From: Colwellia sp. RSH04
GTDB lineage: Bacteria > Pseudomonadota > Gammaproteobacteria > Enterobacterales > Alteromonadaceae
Length of the DNA: 64,000 nt
Direction of reading: 5' to 3'
Assembly: GCF_003545765.1 (NCBI RefSeq)
Contig: NZ_QXIO01000002.1
Span: 248,001 to 312,000 of the forward strand
Notes under the pieces: generated by a model
Database searches by the model: none
What the model was told of the DNA's origin: nothing
Seen by the model: the letters and a program-made list of their open reading frames with translations, nothing else
Shown: positions 28,053 through 37,386 of the stretch, piece after piece
How positions within the stretch are numbered: position 1 is the first letter of the stretch
Layout of the letters: every line of letters begins with the position of its first letter
Made by a program: the position numbers and the translations under genes

Positions 28053-28081
28053 AAAAAAGCATAGCGATAGCTATGCTTTTT
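28053..28081. terminator. bidirectional terminator between yvcK and dcd
   Basis: A 12-bp stem (AAAAAGCATAGC / GCTATGCTTTTT) with the tetraloop GATA, A-rich before and T-rich after, lies between two convergent genes and can serve both. Confidence 0.85.
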
Positions 28082-28109
28082 AGTTTGCTATATCAACACG
28101 CCTTAATCG

Positions 28110-28700
28110 TTAACTATTTTCATCTTGGCTAATTCGACTAGCGACAGCACCTTTTTGATCTTTGTACTTAGCGTCACCACGCTTATTATAAGGTCGTAAT
28201 GCACTTGAAGACATTGTTTCAAAATTTAATGCAGCTATTTTCATCTTAGGTCGCAGCGCTAAGGGTAACTTCCCACTGTTATAAAATTCCAAAACAATTT
28301 GGCCTGACCAACCAGGATCTATTCTATGTGCCGTAACATGTACCATTAAACCAAGACGCGCTAACGACGAACGACCATCTAACCACCCTACAATGTTATC
28401 TGGTAATGTCACTGACTCATAAGTTACAGCTAAGGCAAGTTCACCGGGATGAAGAAAAAATGCTTCGCCATCCTCAATAAAAATTTCTTCACTCATTACA
28501 GAGTTCATTGCTTGTTGTACTTCAACTTTTGGACCACTTAAATCAATATAGGGTGCGGTATGATCTTTGAAAACTCTAAACTCATTGCCTAAACGAATAT
28601 CAACACTCACTCCTGATATCATCGAGCTATCAGGCGCAGGAGTTATCACTATTTGCCCGTCTTTTATATATTGTTCTATGTCTTTATCGCAAAGTCTCAT
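28110..28700 (-). CDS. dcd: dCTP deaminase
   Basis: A 196-residue trimeric enzyme that deaminates dCTP to dUTP, feeding dTMP synthesis. Signatures: [16 protein letters not shown] near the N-terminus and the active-site block [26 protein letters not shown], with the catalytic Glu in [15 protein letters not shown]. Length matches the enteric enzyme (193). It starts 52 bases after the mrp/apbC stop codon on the same strand, the usual neighbour order in enterics and vibrios, where metG and apbC are also adjacent. Confidence 0.95.
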   Translation of the reverse strand: MRLCDKDIEQYIKDGQIVITPAPDSSMISGVSVDIRLGNEFRVFKDHTAPYIDLSGPKVEVQQAMNSVMSEEIFIEDGEAFFLHPGELALAVTYESVTLPDNIVGWLDGRSSLARLGLMVHVTAHRIDPGWSGQIVLEFYNSGKLPLALRPKMKIAALNFETMSSSALRPYNKRGDAKYKDQKGAVASRISQDENS

Positions 28701-28752
28701 GATAATTTTTCTTATGGTTAGTTAATGACTACGCCTATACCGCCTGAGGCTA

Positions 28753-29940
28753 TCAATCAAGTGATATGTCGATATTAGGCGTTTGCGAACTGTTATTATC
28801 ACATTGTAAATATAACTGCCCTGCAATATTTCGCGCTATCTTACGATATTGTTGTGCTATTTCACCAGTGCTATTTTCTATAATATCAGATTTACCAGAA
28901 TCGGCATCATGACGAATATTAATATTTAAAGGTAATTGACCAAGTAAAGGTGTATCAAAGTTAGTTGCCATTTTTTCACCCCCAGCGTGACCAAAAATAT
29001 GGCTTTTGTGGCCGCAGTTTTCACAGGTGTGATAACTCATATTTTCTACAATACCTAAAACTGGCACCTTAACTTTATCAAACATTGCCACCCCCTTCCC
29101 TGCATCTACTAAAGCAATGTCTTGAGGTGTCGTAACAATAACAGCAGCCGCAACAGGGACTTTTTGCGCCAATGTTAACTGAATATCGCCGGTACCCGGT
29201 GGCATATCTATGAGTAAATAATCAAGCTCTGACCAAGCGGTTTCATTAAGTAGTTGATTAAAGGCTGAACTAGCCATGGGGCCGCGCCAAACCGTGGCAT
29301 CATCTTTATCGACAAGAAAACCTATCGACATAGCTTCAAGGCCATGGGTATTTAACGGAGTCATATACTTTCCGTCAGTTGAGGTTGGTTTTTTGTCTGT
29401 TAAACCCAGCATCGTTGGCATAGACGGTCCATATATATCAGCGTCAAGAATGCCCACTTTTGCCCCCTCACACATAAGCGCATAAGCTAAGTTAACGGTG
29501 GTGGTTGATTTACCAACACCGCCTTTACCAGAGGCTATTGCAATAATATTTTTTATGTTGTTGCCACTACCCGTTAACTCAAATTGTCGTACAGGTTTTA
29601 TATTAAGTTCGCCATTAATAATGACCGTTTTCGATAAAGCATTAGACAAACTGGTTGCAATCTCATTTAATTCACCTTGACACGGAAATGGTACAAATAA
29701 ATTTACCTGCAACATATCACTTGAATGTTGTTTCACCGTCAAATTCGATTCTTTATCTAGCACGCCTTGCGGAAAAATTTGTGAACGATACTGTGATAAC
29801 GTATTTTTTAAAACAGAAATATCATCATTTTTATCTGATAATGCACTTTGTTGATTATCCATTGTTGTTTGAGTCAAACTTTCATTTGCCTCACGGTTAG
29901 ATTTACTTGAAGTTTCTCGGAAAAAAAATTTACCAAACAT
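28753..29940 (-). CDS. apbC: Mrp/ApbC iron-sulfur carrier ATPase
   Basis: A 395-residue P-loop protein of the Mrp/NBP35 family. It carries the deviant Walker A motif ASGKGGVGKSTTTVNLAYAL, switch regions MPPGTGDIQLTL and TTPQDIALVDAGKG, and the CxxC cluster site ENMSYHTCENCGHKSHIFG. It assembles or carries [4Fe-4S] clusters in the cytoplasm. The first 35 residues are a variable polar leader, followed by a short MIP18-like domain before the ATPase. It is divergent from metG with a 90-base shared promoter region. Confidence 0.93.
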   Translation of the reverse strand: MFGKFFFRETSSKSNREANESLTQTTMDNQQSALSDKNDDISVLKNTLSQYRSQIFPQGVLDKESNLTVKQHSSDMLQVNLFVPFPCQGELNEIATSLSNALSKTVIINGELNIKPVRQFELTGSGNNIKNIIAIASGKGGVGKSTTTVNLAYALMCEGAKVGILDADIYGPSMPTMLGLTDKKPTSTDGKYMTPLNTHGLEAMSIGFLVDKDDATVWRGPMASSAFNQLLNETAWSELDYLLIDMPPGTGDIQLTLAQKVPVAAAVIVTTPQDIALVDAGKGVAMFDKVKVPVLGIVENMSYHTCENCGHKSHIFGHAGGEKMATNFDTPLLGQLPLNINIRHDADSGKSDIIENSTGEIAQQYRKIARNIAGQLYLQCDNNSSQTPNIDISLD

Positions 29941-30030
29941 AGCAACTACCTAGGCTATTAATCATTTGAGTATAAGCGGTAAATTCTGTACTATTGCAGC
30001 CATTATTACCATCATAAACATTAATTATTC

Positions 30031-32145
30031 ATGTCTGATCCTATTTTATCTGAAACTTCATCAAACGCGAACAATAAAAAGCGTAAAATTTTAGTCACTT
30101 GTGCTCTGCCATATGCAAATGGTTCAATACACTTAGGTCATTTACTCGAACATATCCAAACGGATATTTGGGTAAGATTTCAGCGTATGCGCGGCAACGA
30201 AACTTACTTTGTTTGTGCTGATGATGCACATGGCACACCTATCATGCTTAAAGCACAAGAAATGGGTGTCTCTCCAGAAGAAATGATCAATGCAGTTCGT
30301 GATGAGCATATGGCAGACTTTGCAGACTTTCATATTAGCTTTGATAACTATCATTCAACGCATAGTGAAGAGAACAAAACCTTTGCAGAAGAGATTTATA
30401 ATAAATTACATGCAAGTGGACATATTAAAACGCGTACTATCTCGCAATTATATGATCCAGAAAAAGGCATGTTTTTACCTGATCGCTTTGTCAAAGGAAC
30501 TTGCCCTAAGTGTAAAAGCGAAGATCAAAACGGCGATAGCTGTGATGATTGCGGTGCTACATACTCACCTACTGAAGTTTTAAACCCTCGTTCTGTTGTT
30601 TCTGGTGCAACACCCGTTTTAAGAGATTCTGAGCATTACTTCTTTGATTTACCTGCTTTTGAGCAAATGTTAAAAGACTGGACTCGCAGTGGCGCTTTAC
30701 AAGAAGAAATGGCCAACAAATTAGCTGAATGGTTTGAATCAGGGTTGCAGCAATGGGATATTAGCCGTGATGCACCTTATTTTGGCTTTGAAATTCCGAA
30801 TGCACCAGGTAAGTTCTTTTATGTTTGGTTAGATGCACCTATTGGTTATATGGGTAGCTTTAAAAACCTATGCGATAAAAAGCCAGAGATTGATTTTGAT
30901 AGCTTTTGGTCAGAAGACTCTGAAGCCGAGCTTTATCACTTTATTGGCAAAGATATCATTTATTTCCATAGTCTTTTCTGGCCAGCAATGCTCGAAGGTG
31001 CTGGTTTTAGAAAACCTACTTCTGTTTACGCACACGGCTTTGTGACCGTTAATGGCGCGAAAATGTCTAAATCAAAAGGCACTTTCATTAAAGGTCGTAC
31101 TTATCTAGAACACTTAAACCCTGAATATTTACGTTACTACTACGCCGCAAAATTAACCCATCGCATTGATGACTTAGATTTGAACCTTGAAGATTTTGCT
31201 CAACGAGTAAATTCAGATTTAGTGGGTAAAGTAGTTAACATCGCTTCACGTTGTGCAAGTTTTATCACCAAACGTTTTGATGGCATGTTATCAACAAATA
31301 TTGATGATCAAGCATTAGCTGACGAAGTAATGAATGCAGGTGATAGTATAGCCGCGCATTATGAATCACGTGATTTTGGTCGCGGTATGCGTGAAATCAT
31401 GGCACTTGCCGATAAAGTAAATGAATACATCGCAGTCAAAGAACCGTGGCAATTAGTTAAAGACGAGAGCAAGCAGCAGGAAGTGCAAGATATTTGTTCA
31501 TTAGGCATTAACATGTTCCGTACGTTAATGATTTACTTAAAGCCAGTACTGCCAGTACTTGCCGATAGTACCGCAACATTTTTAAATGATGAACTTATAT
31601 GGGAAGGACACAAAACGTTACTTACCAACCACAAAATTAATAAGTTTAAAGCGTTATTACAACGGGTTGACATGGATAAAGTGAATGCCATGACAGAGGC
31701 CTCAAAAGAAAGCCTAACAAGTGATAAAGATAACAAAAAAACGGAAGCTAAAAATGATGTTGATAATAGCGCAGCATTGGCAAATCCGCTTGCGGCAGAT
31801 CCTATCTCTGAAGAAATTCAATTTGATGATTTTGCAAAAATAGACTTAAGAATAGCTAAAATCATTAACGCAGAGCACGTTGAAAAAGCAGATAAATTAT
31901 TAAAATTAACCCTTGGCCTTGATGAAGATGGCAGTGAAACACGACAAGTCTTTGCTGGCATAAAATCAGCATACCAACCAGAAGACTTAATAGGAAAGCA
32001 TACTGTTATGGTTGCGAACTTAGCACCAAGAAAGATGCGTTTTGGTATGTCTGAAGGGATGGTTTTAGCTGCCGGCCCTGGTGGAGAAGATCTTTGGATT
32101 TTAAATCCTGATGACGGTGCTAAAGCAGGCATGCGAGTTAAATAG
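30031..32145 (+). CDS. metG: methionyl-tRNA synthetase
   Basis: A 704-residue class I synthetase. Seen in order: HIGH-type motif ([12 protein letters not shown]); a zinc-binding knuckle with four Cys ([17 protein letters not shown]); the KMSKS loop ([12 protein letters not shown]); the anticodon-binding helical domain; a Lys/Asp-rich linker around residues 560-595; and a C-terminal tRNA-binding EMAP-like domain ([29 protein letters not shown]), which makes it a dimeric type. Divergent from apbC. A terminator follows at 32176. Confidence 0.97.
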   Translation: MSDPILSETSSNANNKKRKILVTCALPYANGSIHLGHLLEHIQTDIWVRFQRMRGNETYFVCADDAHGTPIMLKAQEMGVSPEEMINAVRDEHMADFADFHISFDNYHSTHSEENKTFAEEIYNKLHASGHIKTRTISQLYDPEKGMFLPDRFVKGTCPKCKSEDQNGDSCDDCGATYSPTEVLNPRSVVSGATPVLRDSEHYFFDLPAFEQMLKDWTRSGALQEEMANKLAEWFESGLQQWDISRDAPYFGFEIPNAPGKFFYVWLDAPIGYMGSFKNLCDKKPEIDFDSFWSEDSEAELYHFIGKDIIYFHSLFWPAMLEGAGFRKPTSVYAHGFVTVNGAKMSKSKGTFIKGRTYLEHLNPEYLRYYYAAKLTHRIDDLDLNLEDFAQRVNSDLVGKVVNIASRCASFITKRFDGMLSTNIDDQALADEVMNAGDSIAAHYESRDFGRGMREIMALADKVNEYIAVKEPWQLVKDESKQQEVQDICSLGINMFRTLMIYLKPVLPVLADSTATFLNDELIWEGHKTLLTNHKINKFKALLQRVDMDKVNAMTEASKESLTSDKDNKKTEAKNDVDNSAALANPLAADPISEEIQFDDFAKIDLRIAKIINAEHVEKADKLLKLTLGLDEDGSETRQVFAGIKSAYQPEDLIGKHTVMVANLAPRKMRFGMSEGMVLAAGPGGEDLWILNPDDGAKAGMRVK

Positions 32146-32175
32146 TTTAGTTGCTGTACTAGATTAACTACCCAG

Positions 32176-32204
32176 AAAAGGTATCGATTGTTCGATGCCT
32201 TTTT
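32176..32204 (+). terminator. Rho-independent terminator of metG
   Basis: A 12-bp stem (AAAAGGTATCGA / TCGATGCCTTTT, one G-U pair) with a 4-nt loop and T tail begins 31 bases beyond the metG stop codon. Confidence 0.8.
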
Positions 32205-32212
32205 CATTTATT

Positions 32213-32243
32213 GATTATGGATTATTGATTATTGATTATTGAT
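32213..32243. repeat. short ATTGATT tandem repeat
   Basis: About 3.5 exact copies of the 7-bp unit ATTGATT (32224-32243) plus an imperfect first copy. It lies in the leader of the RcsF-like gene, about 90 bases before the start codon. Confidence 0.7.
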
Positions 32244-32330
32244 AGCGGGGATTAAGCCTAAACCTCAAGATAATTAATAAGCAAAAAAAACATAAACATA
32301 AGCAAAAACATCAGAACCAAGCAGAAAATA

Positions 32331-32750
32331 ATGAAATATCACATAGCCTTAGCCGTTTTAACTATAACCACCTTTCTCACAAGTTGTTCATCAAACTATG
32401 TTGTTTCAACTAACTTTGACAAAGAAAATATTGACCAATACTTTTCAGCAAGTAACGTTGAGATATATAACAAAGAGGGTGATTTACCAGGCCCTTATAA
32501 GTTTGTCAGCTTAGTCGAAGGTCAAGATTGTCAATCAATGCCTCATCAAGCTGAACCAGATAAAATTAATGCAAGAACACAAGCGAGACAGCAAGCGCAT
32601 CAACTTGATGCAAATGCCGTTGTGTTTTCTGGTTGTGCATTACTTGATAATGAAAAGTTAGCAAAAATAAATGCTAGTAACGATGCAAAGCAATGCCACG
32701 CTATAATCATTTGTTATGCGAGAGCTTTTAAAATAAACGATCTTAAATAA
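32331..32750 (+). CDS. rcsF: RcsF-like outer-membrane lipoprotein
   Basis: A 139-residue lipoprotein (lipobox LTSC, Cys19). The C-terminal half matches RcsF: LVEGQDCQ, then RTQARQQAHQLDANAVVFSGC and a Cys pair in KQCHAIIICYARAFKI. This gives the four cysteines that form RcsF's two nested disulfides. RcsF senses outer-membrane and peptidoglycan stress. The following gene is trmO, the same neighbour as in E. coli, which supports the call despite low identity. The loop between the second and third Cys is longer than in E. coli. No other Rcs gene is in the window. Confidence 0.72.
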   Translation: MKYHIALAVLTITTFLTSCSSNYVVSTNFDKENIDQYFSASNVEIYNKEGDLPGPYKFVSLVEGQDCQSMPHQAEPDKINARTQARQQAHQLDANAVVFSGCALLDNEKLAKINASNDAKQCHAIIICYARAFKINDLK

Positions 32751-32780
32751 AATTTTAGTAGTAATAGAGCTCCTTATAAT

Positions 32781-33530
32781 ATGTCTAAAATCAACAAACA
32801 CAGCCCAAATACTCTATTTGAGTTTACCCCTATTGGTGTTGTTGAATCGCCCTATCAAGAAAAATTTGCTGTACCGAGACAACCCGGCTTAGTTTCAGCT
32901 GCTGATGCAAAGATATTGTTAACAAACAAATACAATCATCAGGATTTAATAAAAGGTATTGAGCAATATTCACATTTATGGGTTATTTTTGTCTTTCATG
33001 AAACACTAGCACAAGGTTGGAAACCTTTAGTTAGACCACCTCGGTTGGGTGGTAACGAAAAAATGGGGGTTTTAGCCACACGTTCAACATTTAGACCTAA
33101 CCCCATCGGTATGTCTGTCGTAAAACTTGAACGTGTTGAGTTAACAAAAATAGCAGGTAAATCACAAGTAATTCTACATATATCTGGCGTTGATATCGTT
33201 AATAACACTCCTATAATCGATATTAAACCTTATATACCGTACTCTGATGCCGTTACTCAGGCAGAAGCAGGCTTTGCCCAAGCAGAGCCTACTCGAACGA
33301 GTAAAATTCAGTTTAGTAAACAAGCAGCAGAACAATTAAAACATTATTGTGCTCAATATCCCAAACTAGAACTACTGATAGAGCAAGTACTTTGTCAAGA
33401 TCCAAGACCTGCGTACAAGCAAAGTAAGTTAGATGCAAAAGAATATGGTATGTCCTTATACAATTTAAATATTCAGTGGAAAATGATAGATTTATCTATG
33501 ATTGAAGTGTTTAACATTTCACAGAATTAA
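32781..33530 (+). CDS. trmO: tRNA (N6-threonylcarbamoyladenosine37-N6)-methyltransferase TrmO
   Basis: A 249-residue TsaA/YaeB-type enzyme that methylates t6A37 in some tRNAs with S-adenosylmethionine. Motifs: FTPIGVVESPYQEKFAVPRQPG at the start, GVLATRSTFRPNPIGMSVV in the SAM-binding barrel, and DIVNNTPIIDIKPYIPYSD. The C-terminal extension (LIEQVLCQDPRPAYKQ) is typical of gammaproteobacterial TrmO. It starts 30 bases after the rcsF-like gene and is probably co-transcribed with it. Confidence 0.93.
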   Translation: MSKINKHSPNTLFEFTPIGVVESPYQEKFAVPRQPGLVSAADAKILLTNKYNHQDLIKGIEQYSHLWVIFVFHETLAQGWKPLVRPPRLGGNEKMGVLATRSTFRPNPIGMSVVKLERVELTKIAGKSQVILHISGVDIVNNTPIIDIKPYIPYSDAVTQAEAGFAQAEPTRTSKIQFSKQAAEQLKHYCAQYPKLELLIEQVLCQDPRPAYKQSKLDAKEYGMSLYNLNIQWKMIDLSMIEVFNISQN

Positions 33531-33564
33531 CACATAAAACGTATAACTTAATGCCATAAATAAG

Positions 33565-34224
33565 ATGAAAGAGCCTTTAATGAAGCACTACACAATCTCC
33601 TCTCTGTCAAATAAGATAAAACAAAATGAAATAGATTGGCACCATATACCTGCACTACATATAGATACTTACCCGTGGTTTGAGCAAGGCTCAAAACAAA
33701 CAACGGTGGTGAAGCTTGCAGCAAGTCCTACGCACTTATATATGCAAATCGTCGCACAAGATAACCATAGCTATGCCATACAAACACAATTAAACCATAT
33801 GCTTATTTGTGAAGATTCATGCGTCGAGTTTTTCTTTAGTCCAAGCGGAGAGCTTGATAGTGACTATATCAATATCGAAGTGAATTGTTGTGGCACTTTG
33901 CATATTGCTTATGGTCCAAATCGAGATAAACGTGCGTTTATTTCCCTTGAATCAGCTAGCAAAATCTCCTGCCTAACGAGTATCTCTTCACCGATAAAGC
34001 TTGAGCAAGCACAGGATAACAGTTGGCAAGTTGAACTAGTTATTCCGTTTAAAGTTATTGAAGAACTAACATCTAAAGCAGTAAACCTGAAAACTTGGTT
34101 TGGAAATTTTTATCGTTGTGGTGGTAGGATTGAACCGCAATATGCAGTGTGGAATACTATTGACGTGCCACAACCTGATTATCATCGACCAGAGTACTTT
34201 GGCAAATTAGTATTTGAAGACTAA
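33565..34224 (+). CDS. CBM9-like (DOMON-type) protein
   Basis: A 219-residue protein related to the carbohydrate-binding module family 9-like group, a DOMON-type beta-sandwich. It shows CEDSCVEFFFSPSGELDSDYINIEVNCCGTLHIAYG and the ending IEPQYAVWNTIDVPQPDYHRPEYFGKLVFE. The DSCVEFFF and FHxPxxFG-type blocks are characteristic. There is no signal peptide, so it appears cytoplasmic, and its ligand is unknown. The start may be ATG 33580, which sits behind AAAGAG, rather than 33565. It follows trmO by about 35 bases. Confidence 0.7.
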   Translation: MKEPLMKHYTISSLSNKIKQNEIDWHHIPALHIDTYPWFEQGSKQTTVVKLAASPTHLYMQIVAQDNHSYAIQTQLNHMLICEDSCVEFFFSPSGELDSDYINIEVNCCGTLHIAYGPNRDKRAFISLESASKISCLTSISSPIKLEQAQDNSWQVELVIPFKVIEELTSKAVNLKTWFGNFYRCGGRIEPQYAVWNTIDVPQPDYHRPEYFGKLVFED

Positions 34225-34245
34225 AAAACAGACCGAACCTAAAAG

Positions 34246-34941
34246 TTAAAACTCATACTCTAAAGCAACTCTTAGACTATGATCTTTACCTGAGTTAGAA
34301 ATTTCCGTTATAAATCCTGCTTCCCATTTAAGTTGTTTTTGTCCATCAAAACGCTGAATCCCCATAAAAGCAGGACCTAAACCAATATAATCCTCACCAG
34401 TATAGATTTCAATTGCAGGTTGAATTTGTGGCATCCATCGGTAGCGATATTTAAGCCTAAATTCTACTTCAATTTCATCTTGAATCGTTTCACCCCACTC
34501 ATAGATCCCAAACAAATTCATGGTAAGGCTAGTTCGACCAAATTCTTTCTCAAAAATTATGCCTGTAGTGACCTCCCAATCATTTTGTTTGTGTTGCTTT
34601 TCTACTTCAAATAACATTCCCCAATCAGCCCAAAATTCACCTTGTTCTGTCATCATCCAGCGGACTTCAATTTCATAAGCTTGTAAACCAAAATCCTCAG
34701 TTTTAGTTTTCTCACCTATTAGATACCCTTCTACCATGACCGTTTCACTTAATGATTGGCCGTAAGCTATCCTCTGGCCAATTAAGGTATTACTATCTGT
34801 TTGCCTAGACATTAATCGCCATTCAAATTCTTGTTCATTAGGAAGCACATAAGGATGGTAAACTTTATCAACGACCATACCATCTGCAATTGCAGCACTA
34901 GAAGAAATAAGTAACATTACAGCTAATAATCTAGACCACAT
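34246..34941 (-). CDS. outer-membrane-like protein, last gene of the flavin/metal operon
   Basis: From ATG 34941 the protein has a signal peptide (MWSRLLAVMLLISSSAAIADG) and about 210 residues of alternating hydrophobic/polar strands ending LRVALEYEF, where the final Phe is the usual outer-membrane barrel signal. I know no named family, although proteins of this shape occur beside cupredoxin/FTR1 genes in marine gammaproteobacteria. The start overlaps the end of the FTR1-like gene, which shows translational coupling. It may be a small channel or a scaffold in the outer membrane. An upstream ATG at 34971 would spoil the signal peptide. Confidence 0.65.
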   Translation of the reverse strand: MWSRLLAVMLLISSSAAIADGMVVDKVYHPYVLPNEQEFEWRLMSRQTDSNTLIGQRIAYGQSLSETVMVEGYLIGEKTKTEDFGLQAYEIEVRWMMTEQGEFWADWGMLFEVEKQHKQNDWEVTTGIIFEKEFGRTSLTMNLFGIYEWGETIQDEIEVEFRLKYRYRWMPQIQPAIEIYTGEDYIGLGPAFMGIQRFDGQKQLKWEAGFITEISNSGKDHSLRVALEYEF

Positions 34942-35737
34942 TTTGGTTCTCCAAAAAACTATCATTATCACAGTGATGTTTTTTTGATGATTTGATAAAA
35001 AAAATCACTATAAATAGTAATAAACTTGCTGTGTATAACAGAATAAACTGCAATGAAGGGCTGGCTTCATAACCAAAGAGTGTTTTTAGAAGATGACCAT
35101 ACTCAGAACTATCTTTTACGAATTTAGTGCTATCCCAAAGCGCTCCGCTGCTTTTAAGAATATCTACTTGTTGGAGAAGATTTACCACTTGGCTTATTTG
35201 TCCGGATAAAAATAATGCCCATGCAATGTAAACAAAGATGAAAAATTCTTTTTTGATAAACCAATGTAATGATAAATAGAGTAAGGCGCTAAAACTCAAG
35301 CAAATACCTAGCCCAATAGATAACCCCGCTACAACATCCTTAATAGATTGGCGACTTGTCAAATAACTATCGAGAAAGGTAATAAACTCACTTGCATTAA
35401 TAACAGTAAAAATAATCAGTCCAACAATAGTTAAATTACTTTGATGTGCTGCTATAGTGTTTTGACTCAATAAAGAAGAACAACCAATTAAAAGGAAAAA
35501 ATAGACCACGCCCAACTCAAGTGTTTTTATAATTTCTATACCCATTCCATCAAATAGCTCTCCCATCATGGGTAAATAATAAAATGTGGCAAAGATACCA
35601 ACGACACTTGATAAACAAACATAAAGTCGTTTTTTATTAGTTACTCTATTTGGCGCAATACAAGTGCTAATTAAGCAAAGTAAGACAAAAATAGGCAATA
35701 AATCTTTAATAAATAAAATCACCGTATTAATTAGCAT
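34931..35737 (-). CDS. FTR1-family permease homologue lacking both REXXE motifs
   Basis: A 268-residue protein with seven hydrophobic helices. The end LWDSTKFVKDSSEYGHLLKTLFGYEASPSLQFILLYTASLLLF matches the conserved C-terminal block of FTR1/EfeU iron permeases. However, the two iron-binding REXXE motifs of that family are absent: helix 1 reads FIKDLLPIF and helix 4 reads INASEFITFLDSY. Iron transport by the usual route is therefore doubtful. It overlaps the cupredoxin gene by 11 bases and the last gene by 11, so it is part of one operon. It may have become a redox-coupled membrane anchor or a transporter of another metal. Confidence 0.75.
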   Translation of the reverse strand: MLINTVILFIKDLLPIFVLLCLISTCIAPNRVTNKKRLYVCLSSVVGIFATFYYLPMMGELFDGMGIEIIKTLELGVVYFFLLIGCSSLLSQNTIAAHQSNLTIVGLIIFTVINASEFITFLDSYLTSRQSIKDVVAGLSIGLGICLSFSALLYLSLHWFIKKEFFIFVYIAWALFLSGQISQVVNLLQQVDILKSSGALWDSTKFVKDSSEYGHLLKTLFGYEASPSLQFILLYTASLLLFIVIFFIKSSKKHHCDNDSFLENQNVV

Positions 35738-36080
35738 CTTTCACCTCAACTACTATCACTCCCCTTGCAGAGTTTGGGTGATACTCTCCAAAATATTCAT
35801 AATTACCTGGCTTTAATGGGCCGATAAAAATCGTACTTTTTCTTTTAGGAAATAAAACTTTCTCTCTATTTAAATCAAAGCTATCAAACTCTTCTGCTAC
35901 CATATCTTTATTAAAAATGATTAATTTTACTTTTTTATCTGCCGGAACTTTTAATTCAGATGGAGTGAAAACATGATTCTCTAAAGTTAGATAAAACTCT
36001 TTTGTCTGCGCTTTTGAACTGTGTGATACAAACAGCCAAAACATAGCAAAAATCAACCTTAGACGAAAAAACTTAGTCAT
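35727..36080 (-). CDS. periplasmic cupredoxin-domain protein
   Basis: A 117-residue protein with a signal peptide (MTKFFRLRLIFAMFWLFVSHSSKA). Its cupredoxin_1 fold is recognised by FTPSELKVPADKKVKLIIFNKD, EEFDSFDLNREKVLFPKRKSTIFIGPLKPGNYEYFGEYHPNSARGVIVV. This subgroup typically sits beside FTR1 permeases (FtrB-like) and is thought to take part in periplasmic Fe(II) oxidation or hand-over. No Cys copper ligand is present; His and Met/Asp residues could bind metal. The gene overlaps the histidine kinase by 8 bases and the FTR1-like gene by 11. Confidence 0.82.
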   Translation of the reverse strand: MTKFFRLRLIFAMFWLFVSHSSKAQTKEFYLTLENHVFTPSELKVPADKKVKLIIFNKDMVAEEFDSFDLNREKVLFPKRKSTIFIGPLKPGNYEYFGEYHPNSARGVIVVEVKDAN

Positions 36081-37386
36081 TATTAAGCGCCACAGTATTC
36101 GTTTTAGCTAAGTTGATAACAACCTTTAATCCACCCAATTCAGAGATCATTAATTGTATTTCGGCATTATGTAAATCAACTATATGCTTCACGATAGATA
36201 GCCCTAAACCACTTCCTGTTTCAGTATGCTGTTTACCTCGATAAAACCGATGAAATACTTTTTCTAACTGCTCACTAGGTATACCAGCACCTGAATCCTC
36301 TACGACCACTTGTACATTATCTACATAATCTTCAACAGAAATAAGGATATTTGTATTTTTTCCACTGTATTTATTCGCGTTTTTAATCAGATTATCGAAT
36401 AATATTTCAAGCGAAAATTTATCCCCTAATATGTGTACTGGCTTTGCATTCAATGAAATAGTTTGTTGTGATTGCTCAATTTTTTCAAAGTTATCGGAAA
36501 TAACGTCCTGTAACAACGCTCTTAAATCTAATTCAACTTTGTTTTGTTCAAAATTTTCCGGTGTTGTTCTGTTGAGCGCAATTATCTGCTCAATGACATG
36601 AGCCATTCTTACTGTATTTTCATTGAGTTCATCAATATGGTAACGTTCAATTCGATTGCTTTCAAAGGCAATCATTAAGTTATGCGCAGTAATTTTTAAC
36701 ACACTGATAGGGGTTCTTAGCTCATGCGCAGCATCACCTGATAAACGTTTTTCTCGCTCAAAAGCATTATTTAATCGTTCAAGTAAGTTATTGAGTGTTT
36801 GTTCGATAGGTTTTAGTTCTTCAGAATTTTCTTTAACGGTAATAGGCGTTAAGTCTCTAGCATTTTTTTTGGTGAGTTGGTTTGATAAGATGGTTAATGG
36901 CTTTAAGCTTTTTTTTATCGCAAAAAAAACTAATAAACCGATGAGAGGAATAGCATAAACAATCGGGAGTATGGCTTCTAGTAACACTTGTTCAACTGAT
37001 TCAAATCGCTGATTGATGGGTTGTGCAATAATTACCTTGGTTTCATTTTCAACCAAAACAAACACCCTCCACCTTTTCCCTAAAAAACTGCTATCACTAA
37101 ACCCATGCTCGGTATTGGTAATAATTGCTTCTGGGGAGTTATCACTTTTTAAACGTAACTTATCTTTTAGCCATATTTGATAGGCAAAAACAGAGTGTAA
37201 TACAACATTGGTTGATGCTTCTTTAATTGGGCTATGCAATAAGGCAATAGCAAAGGATCGCATTTCTTCATCAAACACTTGATTGAGTTTGGTTTTACTT
37301 GCCTTATACCCTTGTAGAGCTGCTCCGAATGATGCCAATGTAACGACCGATAGTATAACAATGAGCAAATATCGTTGTATGCTCAT
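36073..37386 (-). CDS. sensor histidine kinase, QseC/PmrB type
   Basis: A 437-residue inner-membrane kinase with two membrane helices (residues 5-25 and about 137-157) enclosing a periplasmic domain of about 110 residues. A HAMP-like linker follows, then the H-box LSGDAAHELRTPISVLK with phospho-acceptor His221, and the N, G1 and G2 boxes (NLIKNANKYS, VEDSGAGIPSEQ, GSGLGLSIV). Layout is that of QseC/PmrB, whose members sense metal ions, oxidants or signal molecules. It starts the base after the response-regulator stop codon and overlaps the cupredoxin gene. The signal is likely periplasmic. Confidence 0.9.
   Translation of the reverse strand: MSIQRYLLIVILSVVTLASFGAALQGYKASKTKLNQVFDEEMRSFAIALLHSPIKEASTNVVLHSVFAYQIWLKDKLRLKSDNSPEAIITNTEHGFSDSSFLGKRWRVFVLVENETKVIIAQPINQRFESVEQVLLEAILPIVYAIPLIGLLVFFAIKKSLKPLTILSNQLTKKNARDLTPITVKENSEELKPIEQTLNNLLERLNNAFEREKRLSGDAAHELRTPISVLKITAHNLMIAFESNRIERYHIDELNENTVRMAHVIEQIIALNRTTPENFEQNKVELDLRALLQDVISDNFEKIEQSQQTISLNAKPVHILGDKFSLEILFDNLIKNANKYSGKNTNILISVEDYVDNVQVVVEDSGAGIPSEQLEKVFHRFYRGKQHTETGSGLGLSIVKHIVDLHNAEIQLMISELGGLKVVINLAKTNTVALNND

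Noticed and set aside
28088..28105. TATCAACACGCC near the dcd stop, the same as the right end of the MITE-like segment
   Set aside because: No matching inverted end within several hundred bases, and the segment is a spacer between two intact genes; probably chance or a very old remnant.
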